Shown here piece by piece: positions 1 through 7,494 of a stretch of DNA of 39,713 nt. The stretch covers positions 1 through 39,713 of the forward strand of contig NZ_CALXGI010000022.1 of the NCBI RefSeq assembly GCF_944387805.1, given 5' to 3'. Origin of the DNA: an uncultured Pseudoflavonifractor sp. (GTDB taxonomy: Bacteria > Bacillota > Clostridia > Oscillospirales > Oscillospiraceae). A program made the translations under genes and the position numbers. The notes beneath the pieces are model-generated. The model worked only from the letters and a program-made list of their open reading frames with translations, was not told where the DNA came from and did no database searches. How positions within the stretch are numbered: the first letter of the stretch is position 1; every line of letters begins with the position of its first letter.

Positions 1-1
1 C

Positions 2-172
2 AAGTGTTTTCCGCAGGAAAACCTTGAAATCGACCGGATTCACTCCGGGCGATTTGAGTCCAGTCCAGGGCTCCCACAGGGCCTGACCCGTGGGACATTC
101 GGCGCCGATATGCAGGTCTTTTCGCAGAATGACGGCCCCGTCACCATCCTCTTTGACACCGACCATATGTAA
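2..172 (+). CDS. dtd: D-aminoacyl-tRNA deacylase, C-terminal end only (partial)
   Basis: Only the end of this gene lies in the window. The frame ending in TAA at 170-172 reads FGADMQV and then NDGPVTILFDTD, the conserved C-terminal signature of Dtd. Dtd is a cytoplasmic homodimer that hydrolyses D-amino acids from mischarged tRNA. Placement ahead of an MBL hydrolase and hemZ matches a common Clostridia order (relA - dtd - MBL - hemZ). The match to Dtd begins only near position 83-98. Upstream of that, the same frame reads through residues that do not resemble Dtd, which should show a LYE-type helix there. The first 80-95 bases may therefore be a contig-edge artefact or a foreign join. Identity of the tail is confident; the 5' part is not. 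Confidence 0.72.
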   Translation, partial: KCFPQENLEIDRIHSGRFESSPGLPQGLTRGTFGADMQVFSQNDGPVTILFDTDHM

Positions 173-203
173 CACCCCCATGAATGCAAGCGAGGTGCTG
201 AAC

Positions 204-809
204 ATGATTTTCAAGCAGCTGACCGTACCCCCCATCGGTACAAACTGTTATATCTTTGGCGACGCAGCCTCGGAGCGCTGCGCCATTGTGGACCCGGGCG
301 GGGATGCCGCCGGGATTCTCGCCGCCGTGCAGGAGCTTGGCCTGACGGTATCCGCCATTTTCCTCACCCACGGCCACTACGACCATGTGGGCGCCCTGCC
401 CGAGCTGCGCAGGGCCCTGCCCGGCGTACCGGTGTATCTCCACCCGGCGGATAAGGCCGCCAGGGACGGCTCCCTTCTCCCCGACCCCGGCCCCACGGAG
501 GACTACGTGGACGGAGACCGGGTTCTGGTGGGCGGCCTGACGGTGGAGGTCATACACACCCCCGGCCACACCCCCGGCGGCGTTTGCCTGAAGGTGGGGG
601 ATACCCTCTTCACCGGGGACACCCTGTTCCGCGGCTCCATGGGCCGCACCGACCTGCCCGGCGGCAGCTATGACCAGATTATGGGCTCCCTCAGGCGGCT
701 TGCCGCCCTGCCGGGGGACTACATGGTCTGCCCCGGCCATGACGCCCCCTCCACTCTGGAGGCCGAACGAAAGGGCAACTACTACATGCGGGAGGCCGCG
801 GGCCAGTGA
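204..809 (+). CDS. MBL-fold metallo-hydrolase (glyoxalase II-like)
   Basis: A 201-residue cytoplasmic protein of the metallo-beta-lactamase fold. The metal-binding HxHxDH motif is THGHYDH (H56, H58, D60, H61). It is followed by HTPGHTPGG, then GDTLFRGSMGRTDL with the bridging Asp, and CPGHD near the C-terminus, so both metal sites look complete. The family includes hydroxyacylglutathione hydrolases and related thioesterases; the substrate here cannot be told. The ATG at 204 was chosen because GAGGTG lies six bases upstream and the protein then starts MIFKQLTV, as family members do. An in-frame ATG at 180 is possible but has no good ribosome site. It lies 32 bases after the dtd stop and 28 bases before hemZ, probably in one transcript. 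Confidence 0.88.
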   Translation: MIFKQLTVPPIGTNCYIFGDAASERCAIVDPGGDAAGILAAVQELGLTVSAIFLTHGHYDHVGALPELRRALPGVPVYLHPADKAARDGSLLPDPGPTEDYVDGDRVLVGGLTVEVIHTPGHTPGGVCLKVGDTLFTGDTLFRGSMGRTDLPGGSYDQIMGSLRRLAALPGDYMVCPGHDAPSTLEAERKGNYYMREAAGQ

Positions 810-837
810 CCCTCTCCCGCCGGAAAGGGATTTATCC

Positions 838-2322
838 ATGAAACTCTATCTCACCGGCCACGACTACAAGTACGCCTGCGAGCAGATTATGCTCACCCTG
901 TTCCCCGGCCAGCGGCCCCTCTACCCGGAGGAGCCGGCGGGGGAGGGGGAGGACCAGGCCCGCATCACCCTCTTCCGGGGCGCGCAGTGGGCCACCGGCC
1001 GCACCGCCCTCACCTGGGCGGGAAAATCCGCCGTGGGCTCCTGCCGGGTCAAGACCGCGGGCATCACCGGCCAGGTAGAGCTGGACCGGGCCCTTCAGAA
1101 GGCCCTGAAGCTGTCCTTTTACCGGGCGGCGGTGCAGGTGCTGGGGAAGGAGCCCCCCTGGGGCGCCCTCACCGGCGTTCGGCCGGTGAAGATTCCCACC
1201 AAGGCCCTGCTGCGGGGGGAGACCCCTGCTCAGGCCGAGGCGGTGCTGCGGGACACCTATCATGTGACCCCGGTGCGCCGCCGTCTGGCCATGGACTGCG
1301 CCCAGGCCAGCCTGACCGCCCTGGACAGCCTGAAGGAGGATGAGATCTCCCTCTATGTGGGCATCCCCTTCTGTCCCACCCGCTGTGCCTACTGTTCCTT
1401 TGTGTCCGCCGACGTGGGCAGGGCCCTCAGGCTGCTGCCCCCCTATCTGGAGGCATTGTTCCGGGAGGTGGAGGCCGCCGGGGACCTGCTGGAGCGCCAG
1501 GGGCTGCATGTCCGCACGGTGTACATCGGCGGCGGCACCCCCACCACGCTGTCGGCAGAGCAGCTCTCCGCCCTGATGGGCCACATCCGGGCTCACATCG
1601 ACCTGTCCCGCTGCACCGAGTACACCGTGGAGGCCGGGCGGCCGGACACCATCACGGCGGAAAAGCTGGCCGCTCTGAAGGAAAACGGGGCCGGCCGGGT
1701 GTCGGTGAACCCCCAGTCCATGTGCGATCAGGTGCTCCGGGCCATGGGCCGCTCCCACACGGCGGCAGACATTCTCAGGGCCTACGAGCTGGTGCAGAAT
1801 TCCGGCATTCCCTGCGTGAACATGGACCTGATTGCCGGCCTGCCCGAGGACAGCCGGTCGGGCTTCCGCGCTACCCTGGACCAGGTGCTCTCCATGGGCC
1901 CGGCCAACATCACCGTCCACACTCTGGCTCTGAAGAAGGGCTCCCGGCTCATGACCGAGGGGGGACACCTGCCCACGGCGGAGGATGTGTCGGCCATGCT
2001 GGACTACGCCTGGACCGCCCTGCGGGGCGCGGGCTATGTGCCCTACTACCTGTACCGGCAGAAGTACATGTCCGGTTCCTTTGAGAACGTGGGCTGGACC
2101 AGGCCCGGGTCTGAGAACCTCTACAACATCTGCATGATGGAGGAGCTGCACACCGTGCTGGCCCTGGGGGGCGGCGGCGTCACCAAGCTGGTGGACCGGT
2201 CCGCCGGGCGCATTGAGCGCATCTCCGACCCCAAGTACCCATATGAATATATCAACACCATTGACAGGATTATCGCCGACAAGGAGAAGCTGGCGGACTT
2301 TTACGCCGCAGCAAGGAGGTAA
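838..2322 (+). CDS. hemZ: Coproporphyrinogen dehydrogenase HemZ (radical SAM)
   Basis: A 494-residue radical SAM protein of the HemZ/HemN family, which carries out oxygen-independent oxidative decarboxylation of coproporphyrinogen III in haem synthesis or related reactions. The [4Fe-4S] motif is CPTRCAYC (C179, C183, C186). It is followed by the SAM-binding GGGTPT segment, ENGAGRVSVNPQS and a C-terminal HemN-type region containing GGGGVTKL. The N-terminal ~170 residues are the HemZ-specific extension, and overall length fits HemZ (about 480-500). The ATG at 838 has an AAAGGGA site seven bases upstream. The stop codon TAA lies inside the AAGGAGGTAA ribosome site of the next gene, so translation of the two is likely coupled. 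Family members differ in substrate, and no biochemical role is proved by sequence. Confidence 0.9.
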   Translation: MKLYLTGHDYKYACEQIMLTLFPGQRPLYPEEPAGEGEDQARITLFRGAQWATGRTALTWAGKSAVGSCRVKTAGITGQVELDRALQKALKLSFYRAAVQVLGKEPPWGALTGVRPVKIPTKALLRGETPAQAEAVLRDTYHVTPVRRRLAMDCAQASLTALDSLKEDEISLYVGIPFCPTRCAYCSFVSADVGRALRLLPPYLEALFREVEAAGDLLERQGLHVRTVYIGGGTPTTLSAEQLSALMGHIRAHIDLSRCTEYTVEAGRPDTITAEKLAALKENGAGRVSVNPQSMCDQVLRAMGRSHTAADILRAYELVQNSGIPCVNMDLIAGLPEDSRSGFRATLDQVLSMGPANITVHTLALKKGSRLMTEGGHLPTAEDVSAMLDYAWTALRGAGYVPYYLYRQKYMSGSFENVGWTRPGSENLYNICMMEELHTVLALGGGGVTKLVDRSAGRIERISDPKYPYEYINTIDRIIADKEKLADFYAAARR

Positions 2323-2324
2323 CC

Positions 2325-3263
2325 ATGGCATATTCCCTGCATGAGATCAACGACCGTATCCGCTCTGACGCCGCCGCCTTTCTGGCCGAGTGCGACCAGA
2401 ACTTCCAGCGCCGGGTGGTCTCCGCCGCCGACATCATTGCCAAGCGGGCCAGGGTGAGCCCCATTGTGCTGCTGTCCGGGCCCTCCGGCTCGGGCAAGAC
2501 CACCACCGCCCTCAAGCTGGAGGAGGAGCTGGAGAAGCGGGGCATCTCCACCCACACCATCTCCATGGACAACTACTTCAAGACCATGAATCCCCGCACC
2601 GCCCCCAGGACCCCCGAGGGGGACATCGACTACGAGTCCCCCAAATGCCTGGACATGGAGCTGCTGGGGGACACCTTCGCCAAGCTGTCCAGGGGGGAGG
2701 AGGTCATCATCCCCAAGTTCGAGTTCGCCCGTCAGATGCGCAACGACGCCCGGGGCACCCCCCTGCGCCTGAAGGAGAACGAGATCGCCATCTTCGAGGG
2801 CATCCACGCCCTCAACGACGACATCGCCGGCCGCCACCCCCAGGCCACCAAGCTGTACATCTCCGCCCGCAGCAACGTGTGCGACGGGGACAGGGTGGTG
2901 TTCAAGGGCACCTGGATGCGGCTGACCCGCCGGGCCGTCCGGGACTATAATTTCCGGGGCACCGACATTGCCACCACTCTGGACATGTGGGCCAACGTCC
3001 GCCGGGGGGAGAAGCTGTACATCTCCCCCTTCAAAAACAAGGCCGACGTCATCATCGACTCCTCGCTCCGCTACGAAGTGTCCGTCATGAAGTATTACGC
3101 CCTGCCCATGCTCCAGGCCGTGCCGGCGGAAAACCAGCGCCGGGCCGAGCTGCTGGACCTGATCCACGCCTTTGACGCCTTTGAGGCGGTGGACCCGGCC
3201 ATGGTGGCCAAGGACTCCCTGCTGCGGGAGTTCATCGGCGGCGGCAGCTACAAATACCGCTGA
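2325..3263 (+). CDS. Nucleoside kinase of the uridine kinase/phosphoribulokinase family
   Basis: A 312-residue P-loop kinase. The Walker A motif GPSGSGKTT starts near residue 52. It is followed by SMDNYFK (the acceptor-site segment typical of uridine kinases), DYESPKCLDMELL and FEGIHALND (Walker B-like). It probably phosphorylates a nucleoside such as uridine with ATP or GTP. Many clostridial homologues carry an N-terminal TGS/threonyl-tRNA synthetase-like domain and exceed 500 residues. Here only about 50 residues precede the P-loop, so this is the short form. The start is fixed by AAGGAGG directly before ATG, with only two bases separating it from the hemZ stop. Substrate preference is unknown. 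Confidence 0.85.
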   Translation: MAYSLHEINDRIRSDAAAFLAECDQNFQRRVVSAADIIAKRARVSPIVLLSGPSGSGKTTTALKLEEELEKRGISTHTISMDNYFKTMNPRTAPRTPEGDIDYESPKCLDMELLGDTFAKLSRGEEVIIPKFEFARQMRNDARGTPLRLKENEIAIFEGIHALNDDIAGRHPQATKLYISARSNVCDGDRVVFKGTWMRLTRRAVRDYNFRGTDIATTLDMWANVRRGEKLYISPFKNKADVIIDSSLRYEVSVMKYYALPMLQAVPAENQRRAELLDLIHAFDAFEAVDPAMVAKDSLLREFIGGGSYKYR

Positions 3264-3267
3264 GCGG

Positions 3268-3287
3268 CAGCGGACTCCCGCTGTTTT
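3268..3287 (+). terminator. Weak intrinsic terminator after the kinase gene
   Basis: CAGCGG (3268-3273) pairs with CCGCTG (3278-3283) around a four-base loop and is followed by TTTT. The six-base stem is short, so partial read-through into the Mrp gene is likely. Confidence 0.4.
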
Positions 3288-3340
3288 CTCATATATCAGC
3301 CGAGACAATGAACTTTTAAAGATGAAGGAAGGATTTTCCA

Positions 3341-4162
3341 ATGTCTGAGTGTACGCACAACTGCTCCTCCTGCGGCGAGAACTGCGGGGAGCGCACCGCC
3401 CCCCAGAGCCTGCTGGCCCCCGCCAACCCCCTGTCCAAGATTGGCAAGGTCATCGCCGTGGTCAGCGGCAAGGGCGGCGTGGGCAAGAGTCTGGTGACCT
3501 CCTCCCTGGCCGTGGCCATGCGCCGCCGGGGCAGGAAGGTGGCCATCCTGGACGCTGATATCACCGGCCCCTCCATCCCCACCGCCTTCAACCTCCACGA
3601 GCGGGCCACCGGCACCGACCTGGGCATCAACCCCGCCGTGTCTGAGACCGGCATCGAGGTCATGAGCCTGAACCTGCTGGTGGAGCACGAGACCGACCCC
3701 GTTGTGTGGCGCGGCCCTGTTATCGCCGGCACGGTCAAGCAGTTCTGGACCGACGTGGTGTGGGGCGACGTGGACTATATGTTCGTGGACATGCCCCCCG
3801 GAACCGGCGACGTGCCCCTGACCGTGTTCCAGTCCCTGCCTGTGGACGGCATCATCGTGGTCACCTCCCCCCAGGATCTGGTGAGCATGATTGTCACCAA
3901 GGCGGTGAAGATGGCCGGCCTGATGGACATCCCTGTGCTGGGCCTGGTGGAGAATTACAGCTACTTCAAGTGCCCCGACTGCGGCAAGGAGCACGCCGTC
4001 TTTGGCGAGAGCCACATTGACCAGGTGGCCAAGGACCTGGGCCTGAAGGTGCTGGCCCGCCTGCCCATCGATCCCGCCGTGTCTGCCGCCTGCGACAAGG
4101 GCGAGATTGAGAAGTTTGAGCCCAACTACCTCACCGGCGTAGCCGAGGCCCTGGACCAGTAA
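3341..4162 (+). CDS. Mrp/NBP35-type ATP-binding Fe-S carrier protein
   Basis: A 273-residue soluble MinD/Mrp-superfamily ATPase. The deviant Walker A motif GKGGVGKS spans residues 43-50, followed by DADITGPS and DMPPGTGD. A C-terminal CxxC (C211, C214), typical of Mrp/ApbC proteins, is thought to bridge an Fe-S cluster at the dimer interface. The N-terminus has four cysteines (C4, C8, C11, C15), as in NBP35-type proteins, where they bind a second cluster. Expected role: Fe-S cluster loading onto apo-proteins. ATG 3341 is preceded by a GGAAGGA site. It stands 77 bases after the kinase gene and is closed by a strong terminator, so it may have its own promoter, though none is clear. Confidence 0.9.
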   Translation: MSECTHNCSSCGENCGERTAPQSLLAPANPLSKIGKVIAVVSGKGGVGKSLVTSSLAVAMRRRGRKVAILDADITGPSIPTAFNLHERATGTDLGINPAVSETGIEVMSLNLLVEHETDPVVWRGPVIAGTVKQFWTDVVWGDVDYMFVDMPPGTGDVPLTVFQSLPVDGIIVVTSPQDLVSMIVTKAVKMAGLMDIPVLGLVENYSYFKCPDCGKEHAVFGESHIDQVAKDLGLKVLARLPIDPAVSAACDKGEIEKFEPNYLTGVAEALDQ

Positions 4163-4223
4163 ATTTTCCACATTCACCCCGCAGAATGGGGATAACGCCC
4201 CTTTTCTCCACAAATTAGAGCGC

Positions 4224-4261
4224 AAAACGCCCTGCTGTGATTTCCACAGCAGGGCGTTTTT
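4224..4261 (+). terminator. Strong intrinsic terminator after the Mrp gene
   Basis: A perfect 16-bp stem, 4224-4239 with 4245-4260, with a five-base loop and flanking A and T runs. It can work on both strands but mainly ends the rightward hemZ-Mrp unit. Confidence 0.9.
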
Positions 4262-4339
4262 GTCTGTCACAATGGAGGTTGAAGCAGGAAGAGGGCTGCC
4301 TGCGGCCGGACTATGCGCGCAGCGGCCTGCAATCCCCCT

Positions 4340-4366
4340 CGAAAAAGGCGTCTCGCGGCTTTTTCG
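4340..4366 (-). terminator. Possible terminator of the exonuclease III operon
   Basis: CGAAAAAG (4340-4347) pairs with CTTTTTCG (4359-4366), and a CG/CG inner stem continues after one mismatch. On the minus strand it lies just past the xth stop codon. T residues occur in the stem rather than after it, so efficiency is uncertain. The 4262-4339 stretch holds nothing else recognisable. Confidence 0.4.
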
Positions 4367-4371
4367 CAGGT

Positions 4372-5124
4372 TTAAAAAATGTCCAGCTCCACCGGGCAGT
4401 GGTCGCTGCCCATAATCTCCGGGTGGATCACGCTGTCCTTGATTTTTTCTGCAATGGACTTTGAGACAATGAAGTAATCAATACGCCACCCCGCGTTGTT
4501 GGCCCGGGCGTGGTACATATAGCTCCACCAGGAGTAGGCCCCGGTCTTGTCGGGGTACAGGTAGCGGAAAGAGTCCACAAATCCGGACTCCAGCAGCTCC
4601 GTCAGCTTGGAGCGCTCCTCGTCGGTGAAGCCCGCGTTGCCCCGGTTGGACTTGGCGTTTTTCAGGTCGATCTCCTGGTGGGCCACGTTCAGGTCGCCGC
4701 AGTAGATCACCGGCTTCTTTTTGTCCAGCCCCAGCAGGTATTCCCGCAGGGCGTCCTCCCACTCCATGCGCCAGTCCAGCCGGGTCAGCTCCCGCTGGGC
4801 GTTGGGCACGTAACAGTTGACCAGATAGAAGTCCTCAAATTCCAGTGTGATGGCCCGGCCCTCCCTGTCGTGCTCCTCCGAGCCGATGCCGTAGGCCACG
4901 CTGAGGGGCTCCAGCCGGGTAAACACCGCGGTGCCGGAGTACCCCTTCTTCTCGGCGCTGTTCCAGTACTGCTTGTAGCCGGGCAGGTTCAGCTCCGCCT
5001 GGCCGGGCTGCATCTTGGTCTCCTGGATGGAGAAGATGTCCGCGTCCAGGGCGGCGAAGGACTCCAGAAAGCCCTTGCCCAGGCAGGCCCGCAGGCCGTT
5101 TACATTCCACGATACCAGTTTCAA
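4372..5124 (-). CDS. xth: Exodeoxyribonuclease III (AP endonuclease)
   Basis: A 250-residue endonuclease/exonuclease/phosphatase-fold enzyme that cleaves DNA at abasic sites and trims 3' blocked ends in base excision repair. Family motifs are present in order: SWNVNGLR at the N-terminus, QETK (metal-binding Glu), YCGDLNVAHQEID (catalytic Asp/Asn) and GSDHCPVEL at the C-terminus (catalytic His). Length fits ExoA/Xth. The start is TTG at 5122-5124, with a TTGGAGG ribosome site upstream. It overlaps the TGA of the preceding DUF6440 gene in a TTGA junction, so the two are probably translationally coupled. Last gene of a four-gene operon beginning with ogt. Confidence 0.93.
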   Translation of the reverse strand: MKLVSWNVNGLRACLGKGFLESFAALDADIFSIQETKMQPGQAELNLPGYKQYWNSAEKKGYSGTAVFTRLEPLSVAYGIGSEEHDREGRAITLEFEDFYLVNCYVPNAQRELTRLDWRMEWEDALREYLLGLDKKKPVIYCGDLNVAHQEIDLKNAKSNRGNAGFTDEERSKLTELLESGFVDSFRYLYPDKTGAYSWWSYMYHARANNAGWRIDYFIVSKSIAEKIKDSVIHPEIMGSDHCPVELDIF

Positions 5125-5333
5125 TCCATTTCCTCCAAAGGCTGGGCGCTGTCCCAGATTACCGGCTTGCCGTCCCGGTCCAGCAGGGGCGTCAGGCCGC
5201 CGCCGTACCCGTTGACCACCTGGAGATAGAGCACGCCGGTGAGGGTGTCCACCAAAATGACCGTCTCCATTGCAAAGCCGCCCGCCGGGGTCTCCCGCCG
5301 GATCACCTGGAACCGCTTGTCCGTTTTTGCCAT
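5121..5333 (-). CDS. DUF6440 family small protein
   Basis: A 70-residue soluble protein. The pattern METVILVDTLTGVLYL followed by GYGGGLTPLLDRDGKPV is that of DUF6440 proteins, widespread in Firmicutes and without known function. The core looks like a short beta-rich domain holding a VD..TGV.YL strand pair. ATG at 5331-5333 is preceded by AAGGAA, four bases after the stop of the small membrane protein gene. Its own stop overlaps the TTG start of exonuclease III. Sitting between two repair genes suggests co-expression but proves no role in repair. Confidence 0.75.
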   Translation of the reverse strand: MAKTDKRFQVIRRETPAGGFAMETVILVDTLTGVLYLQVVNGYGGGLTPLLDRDGKPVIWDSAQPLEEMD

Positions 5334-5337
5334 TTCC

Positions 5338-5568
5338 TTATTCCTCCCCGTCCCCGGTCACAATGGCGCGGAAAAACCGGCCCAGCAGGGGCACATAGGT
5401 CAGGCAGAACACCAGTCCCGCCAGCGCGCCGGCGCCCTTTTTGTGCTTCCTGGCGGCGCCCAGGCCGATGAGTACGCCCAGAGCCCCCACGCACAGTTTG
5501 AGCAGGGCCATGTCGGTCAGCTCCATCTTCTTCAGGTACAGATTCCCCGCCGCAATCAGGTTTTTCAT
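5338..5568 (-). CDS. Small two-segment membrane protein
   Basis: A 76-residue protein with an N-terminal amphipathic part (MKNLIAAGNLYLKKMELTD) and two hydrophobic stretches, about residues 20-38 (ALLKLCVGALGVLIGLG) and 46-68. A basic RKHKK loop lies between them and should face the cytoplasm. It resembles a widespread Firmicutes small-protein family often labelled 'permease of phosphate ABC transporter', a name with little support. ATG at 5566-5568 has AAGGAG nine bases upstream. It begins three bases after the ogt stop and ends four bases before the DUF6440 start, so it is inside the operon. Function unknown. Confidence 0.72.
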   Translation of the reverse strand: MKNLIAAGNLYLKKMELTDMALLKLCVGALGVLIGLGAARKHKKGAGALAGLVFCLTYVPLLGRFFRAIVTGDGEE

Positions 5569-5571
5569 GGC

Positions 5572-6048
5572 TCAGTTCTCCTTTCCTTCCACCGCCCCGG
5601 CCTCCAGCCGGAGCAGGCGCTCCTTCAGTTCCAGCCCTCCGGCGTAGCCGGTCAGACTGCCGTTGGCCCCCACCACCCGGTGGCAGGGGATGATGATGGG
5701 GATGGGGTTGTGGTGGTTGGCCTGCCCCACCGCCCGGACGGCCCTGGGCCGTCCCACCGCCTGGGCAATGTCCCGATAGCTTCTGGTCTCTCCGTAAGGG
5801 ATGGCCTCCAGCGCCCGCCACACGGACCGGTAAAATTCCGTCCCTCCCGGGGCCAGAGGCAGGTGGAATTCCCGCCGCTGTCCGGCCAGGTACTCCAGCA
5901 CCTGCCGTTTTCCCTCCGTAAGCAGAGGAGTTTCGCGACAGGCAATTCTGGGCGCGGGCCGGCCGGGGAGCAGCAGGCGCACAATGGCGCTGTTCTCCTC
6001 CTCCAGCCCCATAGGCCCCAGAGCTGTGTCAAACAAAATCAGGTCCAC
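5572..6048 (-). CDS. ogt: Methylated-DNA-[protein]-cysteine S-methyltransferase
   Basis: A 158-residue suicide repair protein that takes the methyl group from O6-methylguanine onto its own cysteine. The active-site motif PCHRV is present (C122), followed by GANGSLTGYAGGLELKERLL, and the DNA-binding helix-turn-helix region contains PYGETRSYRDIA. Length and order match Ogt/MGMT without an Ada regulatory domain. The start is GTG at 6046-6048 with AAAGGAG nine bases upstream; no ATG fits better. It is the first gene of the operon ogt - small membrane protein - DUF6440 - xth, driven by the promoter at 6105-6133. Confidence 0.93.
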   Translation of the reverse strand: MDLILFDTALGPMGLEEENSAIVRLLLPGRPAPRIACRETPLLTEGKRQVLEYLAGQRREFHLPLAPGGTEFYRSVWRALEAIPYGETRSYRDIAQAVGRPRAVRAVGQANHHNPIPIIIPCHRVVGANGSLTGYAGGLELKERLLRLEAGAVEGKEN

Positions 6049-6104
6049 CTGCCCGCGCTCCTTTCCGCTTCGCCCCGCCGCCGCTGGACAGCAGCGTTTC
6101 TGTT

Positions 6105-6133
6105 ATTATACCACAGCCATCGGCGCCCAGTAA
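6105..6133 (-). promoter_or_regulatory. Promoter of the ogt-xth operon
   Basis: On the minus strand, TTACTG (6128-6133) and a perfect TATAAT (6105-6110) are separated by 17 bases, about 57 bases before the GTG start of ogt. No SOS box was seen here. Confidence 0.6.
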
Positions 6134-6254
6134 ATCACCGCCCGAAATTTCTATTTCCCGTTTTGCAAGCCACACCGCGCAGCTCTTCTCTGCCGTTTTT
6201 TATATGTTCTGCACAATTTTTATCCAATATCCTCCGCATTTATGGACCAATGTT

Positions 6255-6296
6255 TCAATTTTAGAAATTGACTTTTCAACATTTCGGGCGCATATT
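6255..6296 (+). promoter_or_regulatory. Promoter with an overlapping dyad ahead of the esterase gene
   Basis: TTGACT (6268-6273), a 17-base spacer and CATATT (6291-6296) form a plausible sigma-A promoter. A perfect dyad TCAATTT-tag-AAATTGA (6255-6271) overlaps the -35 box, where a repressor could sit. The 6297-6432 leader shows no other clear signal. The whole 6049-6432 gap is explained by this promoter and that of ogt. Confidence 0.5.
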
Positions 6297-6432
6297 GAAA
6301 CAGGAGCAGCAGACGGGGACGCCCGTTCTACCGCAGCACGGCAGCCTCCGCCCCAAGACAAGGGCCCATCAGAAGGGCGTGGGCAAGGAAGGAACAAATC
6401 GCCTATCCATTTGGAAAAGGAGAATAACTAGG

Positions 6433-7428
6433 ATGAAATATACAAAGATTTCCGCTCTTCTGCTGGCCGCCGTCTTAATGGCCGGTACTGCCGGCTGTGC
6501 CCAGCAGCCTGCCGCCGGAACCTCCTCCCCCAGTCCCCCGGTCTCGGCAAGTCAGTCCGTCCAGCCCAGCGCTACTCCCAGCGCTGCCCCAACTCCCAGC
6601 GCTGAGCCCGAGGAGGAGTACGCCAGCTACACTCTGGCCCCCACTCTCTACTCTGAGACTCTGAAGCTGGACTGGAACTACACCATCTATCTGCCCCGGG
6701 GCTACGATGACCCGGCCAACGCCAGCAAAACCTACCCGGTCATTTATCTGCTCCACGGCGCCTTCGGCAACCACCGCAACTTGGTGGAGCGGTTCTCCAC
6801 CCCCGAGATTATGGACACGCTGATCGAAAACGGCCAGATGCCCGAGGCCATTGTGGTGTTCCCCGACGGCTTCAACTCCTACTACATCGACGGTCCTGCC
6901 CTGGATATGGAGTCCGCCTTTATCAACGACCTGTTCCCCACCATCGAGTCCCTTTACCGGGCTGACGCCGCCAAGGAAGGCCGGATAATTGGCGGCATCT
7001 CCATGGGCGGCTACGGCGCGGCCCGCTTTGCGCTGAAATATCCCGAGCTCTTCTCTGCCGCTCTGCTGATCTCCCCCGCTGTGTGGGCTGAGCCCACCAG
7101 GGGCAACGACCTGTACGACAACTGGCATGTGTTCCCCGAGGGTGACGCCAACTTCTCCCAGAGCGTGTGGGAGTCCTTCTACCCCGCCTCTTATCTGGAG
7201 GACTACACTGCCAAGAACAGCCCCGTGTCCTTCTACGTCATCAGCGGCGATGCGGATACCACTGTGGATATCTCCGAGGTGCAGAACTTCTATAATCAGC
7301 TCCTCACTGTGGCCCCTGACGCTCAGCTCTCTGTGGAGCCCGATGGCGTTCACGCCTGGACCTTCTGGGAGCCCGCTGCCACCAAGGCGCTGGAGTTCGC
7401 CGGCTCTGTGCTCCAGGGTCAGAAGTAA
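6433..7428 (+). CDS. Lipoprotein alpha/beta-hydrolase, putative esterase (PF00756-like)
   Basis: A 331-residue predicted lipoprotein. The signal peptide MKYTKISALLLAAVLMAG leads to a lipobox TAGC with the lipidated Cys at position 22. A Pro/Ser/Thr-rich linker (to about residue 57) follows, then an alpha/beta-hydrolase domain. The nucleophile elbow is GISMGG (S190), the acid is in GDADTT (D273 or D275) and the histidine is in DGVHAW (H307); ViYLLHGAFG supplies the oxyanion loop. The esterase D/feruloyl esterase-type family acts on acyl esters of carbohydrates or thioesters. The enzyme should be tethered outside the membrane. ATG 6433 follows AAGGAG by about ten bases. An open frame runs upstream to 6268 but lacks a ribosome site and a signal peptide. 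Monocistronic. Confidence 0.85.
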   Translation: MKYTKISALLLAAVLMAGTAGCAQQPAAGTSSPSPPVSASQSVQPSATPSAAPTPSAEPEEEYASYTLAPTLYSETLKLDWNYTIYLPRGYDDPANASKTYPVIYLLHGAFGNHRNLVERFSTPEIMDTLIENGQMPEAIVVFPDGFNSYYIDGPALDMESAFINDLFPTIESLYRADAAKEGRIIGGISMGGYGAARFALKYPELFSAALLISPAVWAEPTRGNDLYDNWHVFPEGDANFSQSVWESFYPASYLEDYTAKNSPVSFYVISGDADTTVDISEVQNFYNQLLTVAPDAQLSVEPDGVHAWTFWEPAATKALEFAGSVLQGQK

Positions 7429-7445
7429 GCCGTCTATATTGCACG

Positions 7446-7485
7446 AAAAACAGCCCCGCTGTCCATGGATGGACAGCGGGGCTGT
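7446..7485 (-). terminator. Terminator of lexA, shared with the esterase gene
   Basis: A 15-bp GC-rich stem (7450-7464 with 7471-7485) around a six-base loop, followed on the minus strand by TTTTT. On the plus strand the following bases are only weakly T-rich, so lexA is the main client. Confidence 0.88.
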
Positions 7486-7494
7486 CTGTTATTC

